DNA of 64,000 nucleotides from Mycolicibacterium setense (GCF_000805385.1 NZ_JTJW01000010.1:124001-188000), one strand, 5' to 3'. Shown: positions 25,294 through 34,196, counted from the stretch's first letter. Notes: a model not told the origin generated them from the sequence alone. Program-made: numbers and translations.

Positions 25294-25482
25294 TTACTGC
25301 TGCGGAGCCTGCGGATCGTCCTTGCGGATCGCGCCCTTGGCCGCGTCCTGCGCCTTGTCGACATGCTGGCTGTACTTGCCCTGCGTCTTCTGATCGACGA
25401 TGTCGCCGGCCTTGTCGATCGCCGTGTCGACCTTGTCGGCGTTCTTCGACAGCAGGTCTTTCACCTTGTCCAAAAATCCCAT
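25294..25482 (-). CDS. Rv0909-like antitoxin
   Basis: A 62-residue, highly charged, probably helical or disordered protein. It opens with MGFLDKVKDLLSKNADKVDT and continues with DKAGDIVDQKTQGKYSQHVDKAQ, matching the Rv0909 antitoxin family. It lies immediately upstream of the Rv0910-like partner and is probably co-transcribed with it from the 70-base gap after ctpE. No DNA-binding motif is obvious, so autoregulation is uncertain. The small size and lysine/aspartate richness could otherwise be mistaken for a stress-response CsbD-like protein. Confidence 0.85.
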   Translation of the reverse strand: MGFLDKVKDLLSKNADKVDTAIDKAGDIVDQKTQGKYSQHVDKAQDAAKGAIRKDDPQAPQQ

Positions 25483-25552
25483 TTACCCACCCTATCGTCT
25501 GGAGATCATCCGAACTTCTTCTGGGAACGCGCGTCATTGTGCCCCGCGTCAG

Positions 25553-27928
25553 CTATCTCCACAACCGCCGCGTCTCCCCCAGCACGATGCCCTGCACCCA
25601 CCACAGCACCTCGATCAGCGCGGCCCCGAGCAGGCCGATACCCAGCGCGATGCCGGTGACCTTGAGATTCGACGGATCCAGCATGAACAGGCGCTGAGCC
25701 AGCGGCAAACAGAAGATCAGCACATACGCCAGGCCCGACACCGCCACCAGCGCCACCCGCCACCATTCATACGGCCGTGCCACCACCGACAGCACCCACA
25801 ACGAGGACACCAACAGCGTGATCAGCGCCGCGGTCGAGGCCTGCGTCTGTTCCACCGCACTGGCGGCCCGGCCCTGATAGGCCACCAGATAGGAGACGAA
25901 CGTGGCGGTGCCGACCACCAGCCCCGAGGGCAACGCCGCCGTCATCACCCTGCGCACGAAACCGGAGTGGGCCCGTTCGGTGTTCGGGGCCAGCGACAGG
26001 ATGAACGCCGGGATGCCGATTGTGAACCATGCCGCGATGGTGACGTGGATGGGCTGGAACGGGAACAACAGCGGATCGGTGCCGAACCACTTGGACGACA
26101 ACCCCGCGATCCCCACCAAGACTGCCAGCAGCACCGAGTACACGGTCTTGGTGAGAAACAGATTCGAGACCCGTTCGATGTTGCCGATCACCCGCCGGCC
26201 CTCACCGACCACGTAGGGCAGCGTGGCGAACTTGTTGTCCAACAACACGATCTGAGCCACCGCACGCGAAGCCGAACTGCCCGAACCCATCGCGACGCCG
26301 ATATCGGCATCCTTGAGGGCCAGCACATCGTTGACCCCGTCCCCGGTCATCGCCACGGTGTGACCACGCGACTGCAGGGCGTGCACCATGGCCCGCTTCT
26401 GGTCCGGGCGCACCCGGCCGAACGTCGTGTACTGATCGAGAGTCTCGGCCAGCTGCTCCGGGTCGTGAGGCAACTGCCTGGCGTCCATCGTCTCGCCGTG
26501 CAGGCCGAGCTTGCCCGCCACCGCACCCACCGACACCGCGTTGTCGCCGGAGATCACCTTGACCGAAACATGCTGGGAAGCGAAGTAATCGAGAGTGTCA
26601 CCGGCATCGGGACGGATCCGCTGCTCCAACACCACCAGCGCAACCGGCGTGACGGTGCCGGGGGCCCGCGGCGCGTCGACAGCCAGATCGGAGGAACCCA
26701 CCAGCAGCACCCGCAGGCCCTTGGCGCCGATCTGCTCGGCCTGCTCGGCCACCGGCGAGGCGGAATCCAACAACACGTCCGGCGCGCCGATCACCCAGTT
26801 GCCGTGGTCGCCGTAGGACGCTCCACTCCATTTGGTGGCCGACTTGAACGGGGCTGTCGCCGTGGCCGTCCACCCCGGCGGCATCTTGTAGGCCTCGGCG
26901 ATGGCCACCATGCTGGCGTTGGGCCGGGCATCGTCGGCGGCCAGCTGGGCCAGTACCTCGGCGACATCGTCTTCGGTGAACGCTTTGAGATCGCTTACCC
27001 GCATACCGTTTTCGGTCAGCGTGCCGGTCTTGTCCGCGCACACCACGTCGACCCGGGCCAGGCCCTCGATCGCGGGAAGCTCGTTGACCAGGCACTGACG
27101 CCGGCCCAGCCGCACCACGCCCACCGCGAACGCGATCGAGGTCATCAGCACCAGACCTTCAGGCACCATCGGCACCAGCGCACCCACCATGCGCAACACC
27201 GCGTCCTGCCAGTCGGCATCGGTGGTAAACAGCTGGGTATAGATGGTGAGCAGGCCGGCAGGCACCAGCAGGTAGGTGATGAACTGCAGAATCTTGTTGA
27301 TGCCGTTGCGCAGTTCGGATTTCACCAGGGTGAACTTGGAGGCCTCCGCGGCGAGCTTGGCGGCGTAGGCCTCGCGCCCCACCTTGGTGGCCCGATAGGC
27401 ACCGGAGCCGGCGACAACGAAACTGCCCGACATCACCGCGTCGCCCACATCCTTGGCGATCGGATCGGCCTCACCGGTCAGCAGTGACTCGTCGACCTCG
27501 AGGTTGGATTCCTCGATGACCTCGCCGTCCACCACGATCTGATCGCCGGGCCCGAGTTCGATGATGTCGTCGAGCACGACCTCGCTGGGAACCACCTCGC
27601 GACTTCCCGCCGCCCGGCGCACGGTGGGCCTGGCCTGCCCGACGATGGCCAGCTTGTCCAAGGTCTGCTTGGCGCGGATCTCCTGGATGATGCCGATCGC
27701 GCTGTTGGCGATGATCAGCAGGCCGAACGCACCGTTGATCACCGATCCGGTGGACATCACGATCAGGAACAGCACACCGAGAATCGCGTTGATCCGGGTG
27801 AAGACATTGCCGCGCACGATCTCCGAGACGCTGCGGGCGGCCCGGGTTGGGACATCGTTGCTCTTACCCTCGGAAACCCGCTGAGCCACCTCGGCTTCGG
27901 TGAGACCAGTGACATTGATCGTCGTCAT
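25553..27928 (-). CDS. ctpE: P-type cation ATPase CtpE (calcium uptake)
   Basis: An inner-membrane P-type ATPase of 791 residues, orthologous by context and sequence to Rv0908 ctpE, reported in M. smegmatis as a calcium uptake pump supporting cell-surface integrity. Visible features are actuator motif SLLTGEADP near residue 150, the ion-site helix VPMVPEGLVL, phosphorylation site D299 in CADKTGTLTENG, and hinge TGDGVNDVLALKDADIG. Transmembrane helices lie near 50-85, 215-265, and in the C-terminal third. The metal-binding CPx motif of heavy-metal pumps is absent. The ATG at 27928 gives the expected length. Confidence 0.92.
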   Translation of the reverse strand: MTTINVTGLTEAEVAQRVSEGKSNDVPTRAARSVSEIVRGNVFTRINAILGVLFLIVMSTGSVINGAFGLLIIANSAIGIIQEIRAKQTLDKLAIVGQARPTVRRAAGSREVVPSEVVLDDIIELGPGDQIVVDGEVIEESNLEVDESLLTGEADPIAKDVGDAVMSGSFVVAGSGAYRATKVGREAYAAKLAAEASKFTLVKSELRNGINKILQFITYLLVPAGLLTIYTQLFTTDADWQDAVLRMVGALVPMVPEGLVLMTSIAFAVGVVRLGRRQCLVNELPAIEGLARVDVVCADKTGTLTENGMRVSDLKAFTEDDVAEVLAQLAADDARPNASMVAIAEAYKMPPGWTATATAPFKSATKWSGASYGDHGNWVIGAPDVLLDSASPVAEQAEQIGAKGLRVLLVGSSDLAVDAPRAPGTVTPVALVVLEQRIRPDAGDTLDYFASQHVSVKVISGDNAVSVGAVAGKLGLHGETMDARQLPHDPEQLAETLDQYTTFGRVRPDQKRAMVHALQSRGHTVAMTGDGVNDVLALKDADIGVAMGSGSSASRAVAQIVLLDNKFATLPYVVGEGRRVIGNIERVSNLFLTKTVYSVLLAVLVGIAGLSSKWFGTDPLLFPFQPIHVTIAAWFTIGIPAFILSLAPNTERAHSGFVRRVMTAALPSGLVVGTATFVSYLVAYQGRAASAVEQTQASTAALITLLVSSLWVLSVVARPYEWWRVALVAVSGLAYVLIFCLPLAQRLFMLDPSNLKVTGIALGIGLLGAALIEVLWWVQGIVLGETRRLWR

Positions 27929-27990
27929 GCGCGCGAAGTCCTCGTCCCGTCGGGGTCGTGATCAGACGTCAGTTTGCCATCCGAGAGCGC

Positions 27991-29097
27991 TCAGAACTCC
28001 CACCACGGATCTAACGCCGCAGAATCGGCATCAACCCGTTGCCCGGGACGCGGCACCGCGATCTGCACACCGGCCGGGTCGGCCGCCGTCATCAACCGTC
28101 GCACCGGCTCGGCCCACGGGTGCGGGGCCAAGCGGAACGTCGCCCAGTGGACCGGCACCAGCAACCCCGAATCGGTGACATCCAGATGGGCGCGCACCGC
28201 CTCCTCGGGGTTCATGTGGATGTCTGGCCAACTCGGGTGATACGCCCCGACCGGAAGCAAAGTCAGATCGAAAGGCCCGTATTCCGAACCGATTTCGGAA
28301 AAACTCTTTGTGTAGCCGGTGTCCCCGCCGAAGAACGCCCGGTGTTGGGGACCGATGACGGCCCACGACGCCCACAGCGTGGTGTTGCGCTCGAACAGCC
28401 GTCCCGAGAAATGCCGGGCCGGCGTGCAGACCAGGGTCAGCTCGCCGATCCGGTGACTCTCGTTCCAGTCGAGCTCGATGATGCGATCTTCAGGTATCCG
28501 CCACTTGCGCAGATGTGCCCCGATGCCCAGCGGCACCACGAACGGCGCGCGCTGCGTGCGGGCCAACCCCAGGATGGTGTCGATGTCGAGGTGGTCGTAG
28601 TGATCGTGGCTGATCAGCACGGCATCGACGGCGGGCAGCGCCTCCAGCGGCAGCGGGGGTTCATGCAACCGCTCGGGGCCCACCACCCGCGACGGCGAAC
28701 ACCGACGGCTCCAGATCGGGTCGGTCAGCACGCGGTAACCGTCGATCTCGATCAGCGCGGTGGAGTGCCCGTACCAGGACACCGCGCACACCGCGGCTTC
28801 CCCGTCGGCAGGTTCTGCCAGCGGGATCGGCCCGGGTGGCCGGCTGGCGGAGCGGGAGCTCAACATCTCGGAGAGCAGCATCCGCCACTCCTCGCGGCTC
28901 ATGCTGACGCCGGGCGAGGCGGGCTCGATGTTGACGAACACACCGTCGGCGTACTGCGTGGACCGCTGCGCCGTCGGGCGGATATCACGAGGCAGGGCGC
29001 CCACCGAGGCATACGTCCCGTTCAGCGCGCGCACCAACCACCCACCGGCCAGCACTGGCACTGACCTGACCCCGAACCGCAGCGCAGCGCCCAGCAT
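27991..29097 (-). CDS. MBL-fold metallohydrolase, Rv0906-like (NAPE-PLD type)
   Basis: A 368-residue metallo-beta-lactamase-fold hydrolase with an N-terminal membrane-anchor-like segment (GVRSVPVLAGGWLVRAL). The metal ligands are visible: SHDHYDHLD (HxHxDH), the ARHFSGR loop, GGDTGYTKSF, and a terminal histidine in VPVHWATFRLAPHPW. This arrangement matches the NAPE-PLD/UlaG-like group and M. tuberculosis Rv0906. The ATG at 29097 sits one base after the echA6 stop, so the genes are coupled; the longer frame upstream lies within echA6. In M. tuberculosis Rv0907 separates it from ctpE, but here only 62 bases do. Confidence 0.87.
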   Translation of the reverse strand: MLGAALRFGVRSVPVLAGGWLVRALNGTYASVGALPRDIRPTAQRSTQYADGVFVNIEPASPGVSMSREEWRMLLSEMLSSRSASRPPGPIPLAEPADGEAAVCAVSWYGHSTALIEIDGYRVLTDPIWSRRCSPSRVVGPERLHEPPLPLEALPAVDAVLISHDHYDHLDIDTILGLARTQRAPFVVPLGIGAHLRKWRIPEDRIIELDWNESHRIGELTLVCTPARHFSGRLFERNTTLWASWAVIGPQHRAFFGGDTGYTKSFSEIGSEYGPFDLTLLPVGAYHPSWPDIHMNPEEAVRAHLDVTDSGLLVPVHWATFRLAPHPWAEPVRRLMTAADPAGVQIAVPRPGQRVDADSAALDPWWEF

Positions 29098-29098
29098 G

Positions 29099-29833
29099 TC
29101 AGGCCCCGATGAAGTTGGGCGGCCGCTTCTCGATGCGCGCCACCTGCGCCTCGATGACGTCCTTGGACGCCCACGCCTTGTCGAACAGCTCCTTGTGCGC
29201 CGGCCAGGACTCTTCGTAGGCACCGTCGTCGTTGAGTACACGCTTGGCGTGCTGCAGCGCCAGCGGAGCGAATCCGGCCAGCTCGGCGGCCCACTTCTGG
29301 GCGTCGGCCAGGGTGCCGATGCGGTTGGCCATCCCGGTCTGCAGTGCGGTTTCGGCGGTGAGCTTCTCCGCGCCCAGCAGCATGCCGCGCGCTCGGCCGT
29401 AGCCGACCAGCGACGTCAAGCGCCGGATGCTCCAGTTGTCCAGGGCGAGGCCGTACTTGGCCACCGGGAACTGGAAGTAGGCACTGGGGGCGACGACCCG
29501 AAGATCGCAGATCATCGAGAGGATCACACCCGCGCCGATCGCCGGCCCGTTGATCGCGCCGATGACCGGAACCGGGGTCTTGTCGATCGCCAGGTTCAGC
29601 GCCAGGGCCTTGTCGGGAAGCTTCTCGGCCATGCCTGCGGCATCGGTCAGGTCAGCTCCCGAACTGAACACCGGACCCGCGCCGGTCAGCACGATGGCCC
29701 GCACATCCTCGGTCACGGCGCTCTCCACGGCTTCCCGCAAGCTGTCGACAAGCTCGCAGTTCAGCGCGTTGCGCCGCTCCTCGCGTTGCAATTCCAGGGT
29801 CAGGACATTGCCGTCTCTGGTCACACCAATCAT
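29099..29833 (-). CDS. echA6: Enoyl-CoA hydratase/isomerase family protein EchA6
   Basis: A crotonase-fold protein of 244 residues matching Rv0905. M. tuberculosis EchA6 is described as a non-catalytic acyl-CoA-binding protein that feeds fatty acids to mycolate synthesis and is targeted by tetrahydropyrazolopyrimidines. The oxyanion-hole region is VFSSGADLTDAAG, and INGPAIGAGVILSMICDLRV follows. Where active hydratases carry two glutamates, the motif here reads RLTSLVGYGRARGMLLGAE, in keeping with loss of hydratase activity. It is divergent from accD3 with only 26 bases between start codons. Confidence 0.9.
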   Translation of the reverse strand: MIGVTRDGNVLTLELQREERRNALNCELVDSLREAVESAVTEDVRAIVLTGAGPVFSSGADLTDAAGMAEKLPDKALALNLAIDKTPVPVIGAINGPAIGAGVILSMICDLRVVAPSAYFQFPVAKYGLALDNWSIRRLTSLVGYGRARGMLLGAEKLTAETALQTGMANRIGTLADAQKWAAELAGFAPLALQHAKRVLNDDGAYEESWPAHKELFDKAWASKDVIEAQVARIEKRPPNFIGA

Positions 29834-29843
29834 GTGGTCAGCC

Positions 29844-29849
29844 TATATA
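29844..29849 (+). promoter_or_regulatory. -10-like TATATA directly upstream of accD3
   Basis: TATATA ends 10 bases before the accD3 GTG, in a 26-base divergent gap that has no ribosome-binding site. This spacing fits a leaderless or nearly leaderless transcript starting at or close to the GTG, which is frequent in mycobacteria. Confidence 0.5.
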
Positions 29850-29859
29850 CGCTTCAGCT

Positions 29860-31332
29860 GTGAGTCGGATCGGCGCCCGCGCGCTACGTGATGCAGTGCT
29901 CGACGAAGGTTCGTTCCGGAGTTGGGACGCTCCGCCGCTGACGGTCGCCCGTTCGCAGGACTACCAGCGGGAACTCGACGCGGCGTCATCGAAGACCGGG
30001 CTCGACGAATCCGTGTTGACCGGCGAGGGCACCATCTTCGGCCGCCGCGTGGCCGTCGTGGTCTGTGAGTTCGACTTCCTGGCCGGATCGATCGGGGTGG
30101 CCGCCGCCGAACGGATCACCGCCGCGGTCACCCGCGCCACCGCCGAGGGACTGCCGCTGCTGGCCTCACCGAGTTCGGGCGGCACCCGCATGCAGGAAGG
30201 CACCGTGGCCTTCCTGCAGATGGTCAAGATCGCCGCGGCCGTCGAACTGCACAAGCAGGCTCACCTGCCCTACCTGGTGTACCTCCGCCATCCCACCACC
30301 GGCGGGGTGTTCGCGTCCTGGGGTTCGCTCGGGCATGTCACCGCCGCCGAGCCCGGTGCGCTGATCGGTTTCCTCGGGCCGCGGGTGTACGAGCACCTGT
30401 ACGGCGAACCGTTCCCGCCGGGGGTACAGACCGCCGAGAATCTGCATGCCCATGGCGTGATCGACGGGGTGGTGCCACTCGCGCTGCTGCGCGACACCCT
30501 CAATCGCACCTTGCGCGTGGTTTTGGACCCTCCTGCCCCGCCCCCCGCCGCGGCGGTACCCGAGCCGTTGCCCGACGTGCCGGCCTGGGAATCGGTGCTG
30601 GCGTCACGGCGCCCGGACCGGCCCGGCGTCGGCTACTTGCTGCGCCACGGAGCGACGGACCGGGTGCTGCTGTCGGGAACCGAACGCGGCGAGGCGGCGA
30701 CGATGCTGCTGGCGCTGGCCCGCTTCGGCGGACAACCCGCGGTGGTCGTGGGCCAACGACGCAGCGAGGGCGGACTCGTGGGGCCCGCCGCCTTGCGCGA
30801 GGCCCGGCGGGGCATGGCCTTGGCGGCCGGACTGCAGCTGCCGCTGGTACTCGTGATCGACACCCCGGGCCCGGCACTGTCCATCGAGGCCGAGCAAGGC
30901 GGGCTGGCCGGTGAGATCGCCCGCTGTCTGGCTGAGCTGGTCACGTTGAACACGCCCACGGTGTCGGTGCTGATGGGTCAGGGCAGCGGCGGGCCCGCGC
31001 TGGCGATGGTTCCCGCCGACCGCGTGCTGGCTGCCGCGAACGGCTGGCTGGCTCCACTGCCGCCCGAGGGCGCCAGCGCCATCGTGTACCGCGACACTGC
31101 CCACGCCGCGGAACTGGCTGCCGCGCAAGGGGTTCGCTCTGTCGATTTGTTGCGCACCGGCATCGCCGACGCGATCGTGCCCGAACATCCCGACGCCGCC
31201 GACGAGCCGCGGGCGTTCACCGCGCGGCTGTCGGCCGCCATCGCCGGCGAGTTGGCCCACTTGCGTGCGGTGCCCGGCGAACAGCGGTTGCAGACCCGGT
31301 TGGAGCGCTATCGGCGCATCGGGCTCGGTTGA
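29860..31332 (+). CDS. accD3: Acetyl/propionyl-CoA carboxylase carboxyltransferase AccD3
   Basis: The carboxyltransferase component of an acyl-CoA carboxylase, 490 residues, orthologous to Rv0904c. The N-terminal half resembles bacterial AccD (GTIFGRRVAVVVCEFDFLAGSIG, SPSSGGTRMQEG). The C-terminal half resembles AccA (LVLVIDTPGPALSIEAEQGGLAGEIARCL, GQGSGGPALAM), so it is a fused beta-alpha enzyme. No zinc-ribbon cysteines are seen at the N-terminus. The GTG at 29860 is the only start compatible with family length. It is followed by a strong hairpin. Its physiological substrate remains uncertain in the literature I know. Confidence 0.92.
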   Translation: MSRIGARALRDAVLDEGSFRSWDAPPLTVARSQDYQRELDAASSKTGLDESVLTGEGTIFGRRVAVVVCEFDFLAGSIGVAAAERITAAVTRATAEGLPLLASPSSGGTRMQEGTVAFLQMVKIAAAVELHKQAHLPYLVYLRHPTTGGVFASWGSLGHVTAAEPGALIGFLGPRVYEHLYGEPFPPGVQTAENLHAHGVIDGVVPLALLRDTLNRTLRVVLDPPAPPPAAAVPEPLPDVPAWESVLASRRPDRPGVGYLLRHGATDRVLLSGTERGEAATMLLALARFGGQPAVVVGQRRSEGGLVGPAALREARRGMALAAGLQLPLVLVIDTPGPALSIEAEQGGLAGEIARCLAELVTLNTPTVSVLMGQGSGGPALAMVPADRVLAAANGWLAPLPPEGASAIVYRDTAHAAELAAAQGVRSVDLLRTGIADAIVPEHPDAADEPRAFTARLSAAIAGELAHLRAVPGEQRLQTRLERYRRIGLG

Positions 31333-31372
31333 GGCTCCCGGGCCGCCCGGACCGCCCGGACCCAGATCGCCG

Positions 31373-31425
31373 AGATCGACGCTATGGTCGTCGGGATCGC
31401 AGATTCACGACCATAGCGTCGATCT
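31373..31425. terminator. Hairpin terminator after accD3
   Basis: A perfect 19-base inverted repeat (31373-31391 with 31407-31425) encloses a 15-base loop, in the 114-base gap between convergent accD3 and the YhgE gene. The arm core reads GACGCTATGGTCGT. There is no U-tract, so termination is probably of the mycobacterial hairpin-only type. Confidence 0.8.
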
Positions 31426-31446
31426 GGGCGCGCGGATTGCCCGCGC

Positions 31447-33453
31447 TCAGACCTCGATGGGCGGGTTCAGCCGGTCCATCGTGTACTGCCGATCACGCCG
31501 CGCGGCCCACGAACTCGCGGCCAGCGAGGCCACCAGCACGCCGGCCAGCACCGCGATCGCGATCCACAGCCGTGAATCGATCCCGCCCACGATCAACTGG
31601 CGAAGACCGTTGACCGCATACGTCATCGGATCGACAGGATGCAGGATCTGGAACGGTTTGGCGGTGGTCTCGACGGGATAGATGCCGCCGGCCGAGACCA
31701 GTTGCAACATCAGGAAGGCCAGTGTCACCACCCGGCCCACCGACACCCCGAACAATGCGTTGAACGCCTGGATCAGGGCCAGGAACGCACCCGCGACCAA
31801 GAGCAGGAACGCCACGGTGGCCAAGGGGTATTTGGCTTGCAGACCCACCCCGAAATGCACCACCACATACATCACCAGCACCTGGCAGACCACGATCAGC
31901 AGCGCGGGCCAGTAGGAGGCCAGGACCACCCGTAGCGCCCCCAGCCCATTGACCACCGGACGGGACTGCAACGGCTTCAACAACATCCAGATGATGAGCG
32001 CACCGATGAACAGCGCCAACGGCAGGAAGAAAGGTGCGAACCCGGTGCCGAACGTGGCGGCCGGATTGTGCGTCTGGATGTCCAGCGCCACGGGCGCGGC
32101 CAGTGTGCGCGCCACCTCGGTGCGCTGCTGCGGGGTCCAGGACGGGACCTGGGTGGAGCCCTCCTTGAGCGCGGTGGCCAGTTGCTGGTTGCCTGCCTGC
32201 AGCTTCTCCGTGCCCGCGGCGAGCTCCCCTGCCCCGCTGGACAATTGGCGCCCACCGTTGGCCAGCTGCACCAAGCCGCTGTTGAGCCGCCGGGCGCCGT
32301 CGTTGAGCTGGTGCGCACCGTCGCGCAGTTTGACGACGTCGGAGCGCAAACCGCCGGTGACCGCCTTGGTGATGAACACCCGCAGTTTGCTGTTCGGGTC
32401 GCCCAGTTCGTTCTCCAGCTGGGCGGCGTTGTCACGCAACCGGATCAAACCTTCATCGGTGGTGGGGTCGAGGCCGCGAGCCTGCAACAACCGCTGCGCA
32501 CCGGCCAGGAACTCCCCGGTGTCGCGCACCGTGGGATCGGGGCTGTTGCGCAGGATTCCGACCGCCTGGTCGACGATCGCCGCGGCCTGGGCCTGGTCGA
32601 TGTTGAGCGCCGCGATCCGGTCGGTGGTCGAGCGCACCGCACCGGACAACCGCTGCGCGGCCATGCCGACTTCGTTGGGATCCAGGCCGAGCCCGCTCAC
32701 CCGGTCCAACACCGTCAGCAGCGGATCGGTGGCGGTATCCACCGCCGTAGACAGTTGCCTGGTACCCGCGGCCAACTGGGCAGACCCATCACGCGCGGTG
32801 ACCAGGCCCGCGGTCAGAGCGTCGGCCCCGGTGGACAGCCGGTGCGCACCGTCATTGGCCGCGGCACTGCCGTTGGCCAATTGCTGCGCGCCGTCGGCGG
32901 CCTTGATCAGACCGGCCCCGGCGTCGGTCAACCCAGTGAGGACGGTGCCGACCGTCCGTTCGCCGATGTTCGCGTTGATCTGGTTGATCACCTCACGAGC
33001 CGCGTTCTGGCCGATGATCGAACCCAGGTAGTTGTTGGCGTCGTTGAACGTGAAGCGGACATTGGCCTGGTGCGGTGAATCACTCGACGGTGAGGAGATG
33101 CTGGTGCTGAAATCCTCCGGAAGCGTGATCGAGAAGTAGTACTTGCCGCTGGATACGCCCTCGGCGGCTTCGGCAGCCGAAACCCGGTGCAGCTGAAGCT
33201 GTCCCGAATCCACGAGCGCGTCGGAGACCTCGTCGCCGGCCTTGATCTGCTGGCCCTCCGCGACGGTACCCCGATCCTCGTTGACCAGTGCCACCGGAAC
33301 CTTGTCCACCTCACCGAACGGGTTCCAGAACGCCCACAGGTACATCGCGCCATACAGCAGCGGCAGCAGGATGACCGTCACGAGCGCGATACGCGGCATC
33401 GTGCCGCGCGAGAAGCGTTTCAGGTCAGTGCCCAAAGACATTCCGGCCAGCAC
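31447..33453 (-). CDS. YhgE/Pip-domain ABC-2-type membrane protein
   Basis: A 668-residue membrane protein of the YhgE/Pip family. One N-terminal helix (about 22-45) is followed by a large external domain (about 46-470). That domain has many repeats of the type DGAxQLxxGxxxLxxG, predicted coiled coil (for example NGSAAANDGAHRLSTGADAL). A block of five or six C-terminal helices (about 470-660) ends it. The family is related to ESX-linked and phage-receptor proteins, but a transported substrate is unknown. The GTG at 33453 has a GAAAGGTGG site upstream and lies 2 bases after the previous stop; an ATG at 33441 is an alternative. Confidence 0.87.
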   Translation of the reverse strand: MLAGMSLGTDLKRFSRGTMPRIALVTVILLPLLYGAMYLWAFWNPFGEVDKVPVALVNEDRGTVAEGQQIKAGDEVSDALVDSGQLQLHRVSAAEAAEGVSSGKYYFSITLPEDFSTSISSPSSDSPHQANVRFTFNDANNYLGSIIGQNAAREVINQINANIGERTVGTVLTGLTDAGAGLIKAADGAQQLANGSAAANDGAHRLSTGADALTAGLVTARDGSAQLAAGTRQLSTAVDTATDPLLTVLDRVSGLGLDPNEVGMAAQRLSGAVRSTTDRIAALNIDQAQAAAIVDQAVGILRNSPDPTVRDTGEFLAGAQRLLQARGLDPTTDEGLIRLRDNAAQLENELGDPNSKLRVFITKAVTGGLRSDVVKLRDGAHQLNDGARRLNSGLVQLANGGRQLSSGAGELAAGTEKLQAGNQQLATALKEGSTQVPSWTPQQRTEVARTLAAPVALDIQTHNPAATFGTGFAPFFLPLALFIGALIIWMLLKPLQSRPVVNGLGALRVVLASYWPALLIVVCQVLVMYVVVHFGVGLQAKYPLATVAFLLLVAGAFLALIQAFNALFGVSVGRVVTLAFLMLQLVSAGGIYPVETTAKPFQILHPVDPMTYAVNGLRQLIVGGIDSRLWIAIAVLAGVLVASLAASSWAARRDRQYTMDRLNPPIEV

Positions 33454-33455
33454 GG

Positions 33456-34196
33456 TTACTCGCCACCTTTCTGCGAACCGGCCAGCTCGGCCGGCGTCGT
33501 GTTGGGCACTGTCAGCTGGGCACGCACAGCCGAGGCCAGATGGCCGGGCACCCCGTTGATCGTCGCGGTGATGACGGTCTGCTTCTCCCCCAGCGCGATC
33601 AGGCGCCCCAGCAGGATGTCCCGGTTGCGGTCATCGGTGAGGTGGTCGAGGTTGCCGACCACCAGCAGCGGCGGGCTCGAGGTGTTGGCCAGAGCGATGC
33701 GCAGCAGGATCTGATCGAGCTCGGTCAGCCCGTCGAAGTACGCCGTCAGCGACGGCAACGGCAGTTCACCGAACACCGGTGCGCACATGGCGGCCAGCGC
33801 GTCCTCGTCGGCCCGGCCCACCAGGGTGTACCAGGGCGCGTCCCATCGGAGTTGCTCGGTCACCAGGTCGCGCACCGTCACCGACTCCGACACCGTGTCG
33901 AGTTCATCGATCCCGGCCAGCGCCGCGGCACGGAAGATGTCGGTGGCACCGGTGCGCCCGAATACGGTCAGCTGCCCGCGTGCCGTTCTCATCCGCCCGG
34001 CCAATGTCATCAGCAGTGCGGTACGACCGGTACCGGCCGGACAGACCAGCACCGTGACGCCGCCTTCGTCGATATCGAGGTCGACGGGCCCGTACACCGG
34101 GCCCCATGGGCCGTGCATGGCGATCGCGCGCGCGGTGATTGCCGGTGGCTTTTGCTCGTCCTCACCGGTATCAGGCTCGAGACTTTGCTCAGGCAT
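33456..34196 (-). CDS. Degenerate ABC-type ATP-binding protein paired with YhgE
   Basis: A 246-residue ABC nucleotide-binding fold whose catalytic motifs have all drifted. Walker A reads CPAGTGRTAL (invariant Lys replaced by Arg). The signature LSGGQ position reads LTELDQ. Walker B LLVVGNLDHL lacks the acidic pair. The switch-histidine strand reads VITATING. The overall ABC pattern (VYGPVDLDIDEGGVTVLVCPAG, then GQLTVFGR) is still clear. Co-transcription with the YhgE gene suggests a structural or regulatory partner. The ATG at 34196 starts MPEQSLEPD; the longer upstream frame has non-ABC sequence. Confidence 0.8.
   Translation of the reverse strand: MPEQSLEPDTGEDEQKPPAITARAIAMHGPWGPVYGPVDLDIDEGGVTVLVCPAGTGRTALLMTLAGRMRTARGQLTVFGRTGATDIFRAAALAGIDELDTVSESVTVRDLVTEQLRWDAPWYTLVGRADEDALAAMCAPVFGELPLPSLTAYFDGLTELDQILLRIALANTSSPPLLVVGNLDHLTDDRNRDILLGRLIALGEKQTVITATINGVPGHLASAVRAQLTVPNTTPAELAGSQKGGE

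Noticed and set aside
25400..27487. Very long open frame antisense to ctpE (about 695 codons)
   Set aside because: It is a mirror frame created by high-GC codon usage of ctpE; composition is His/Arg/Gln-rich with no domain, and ctpE is certain.
31447..33453. YhgE gene as part of an ESX secretion locus
   Set aside because: The external coiled-coil repeats recall ESX-associated YhgE proteins, but no WXG100, EccC or other ESX gene is present in the window.
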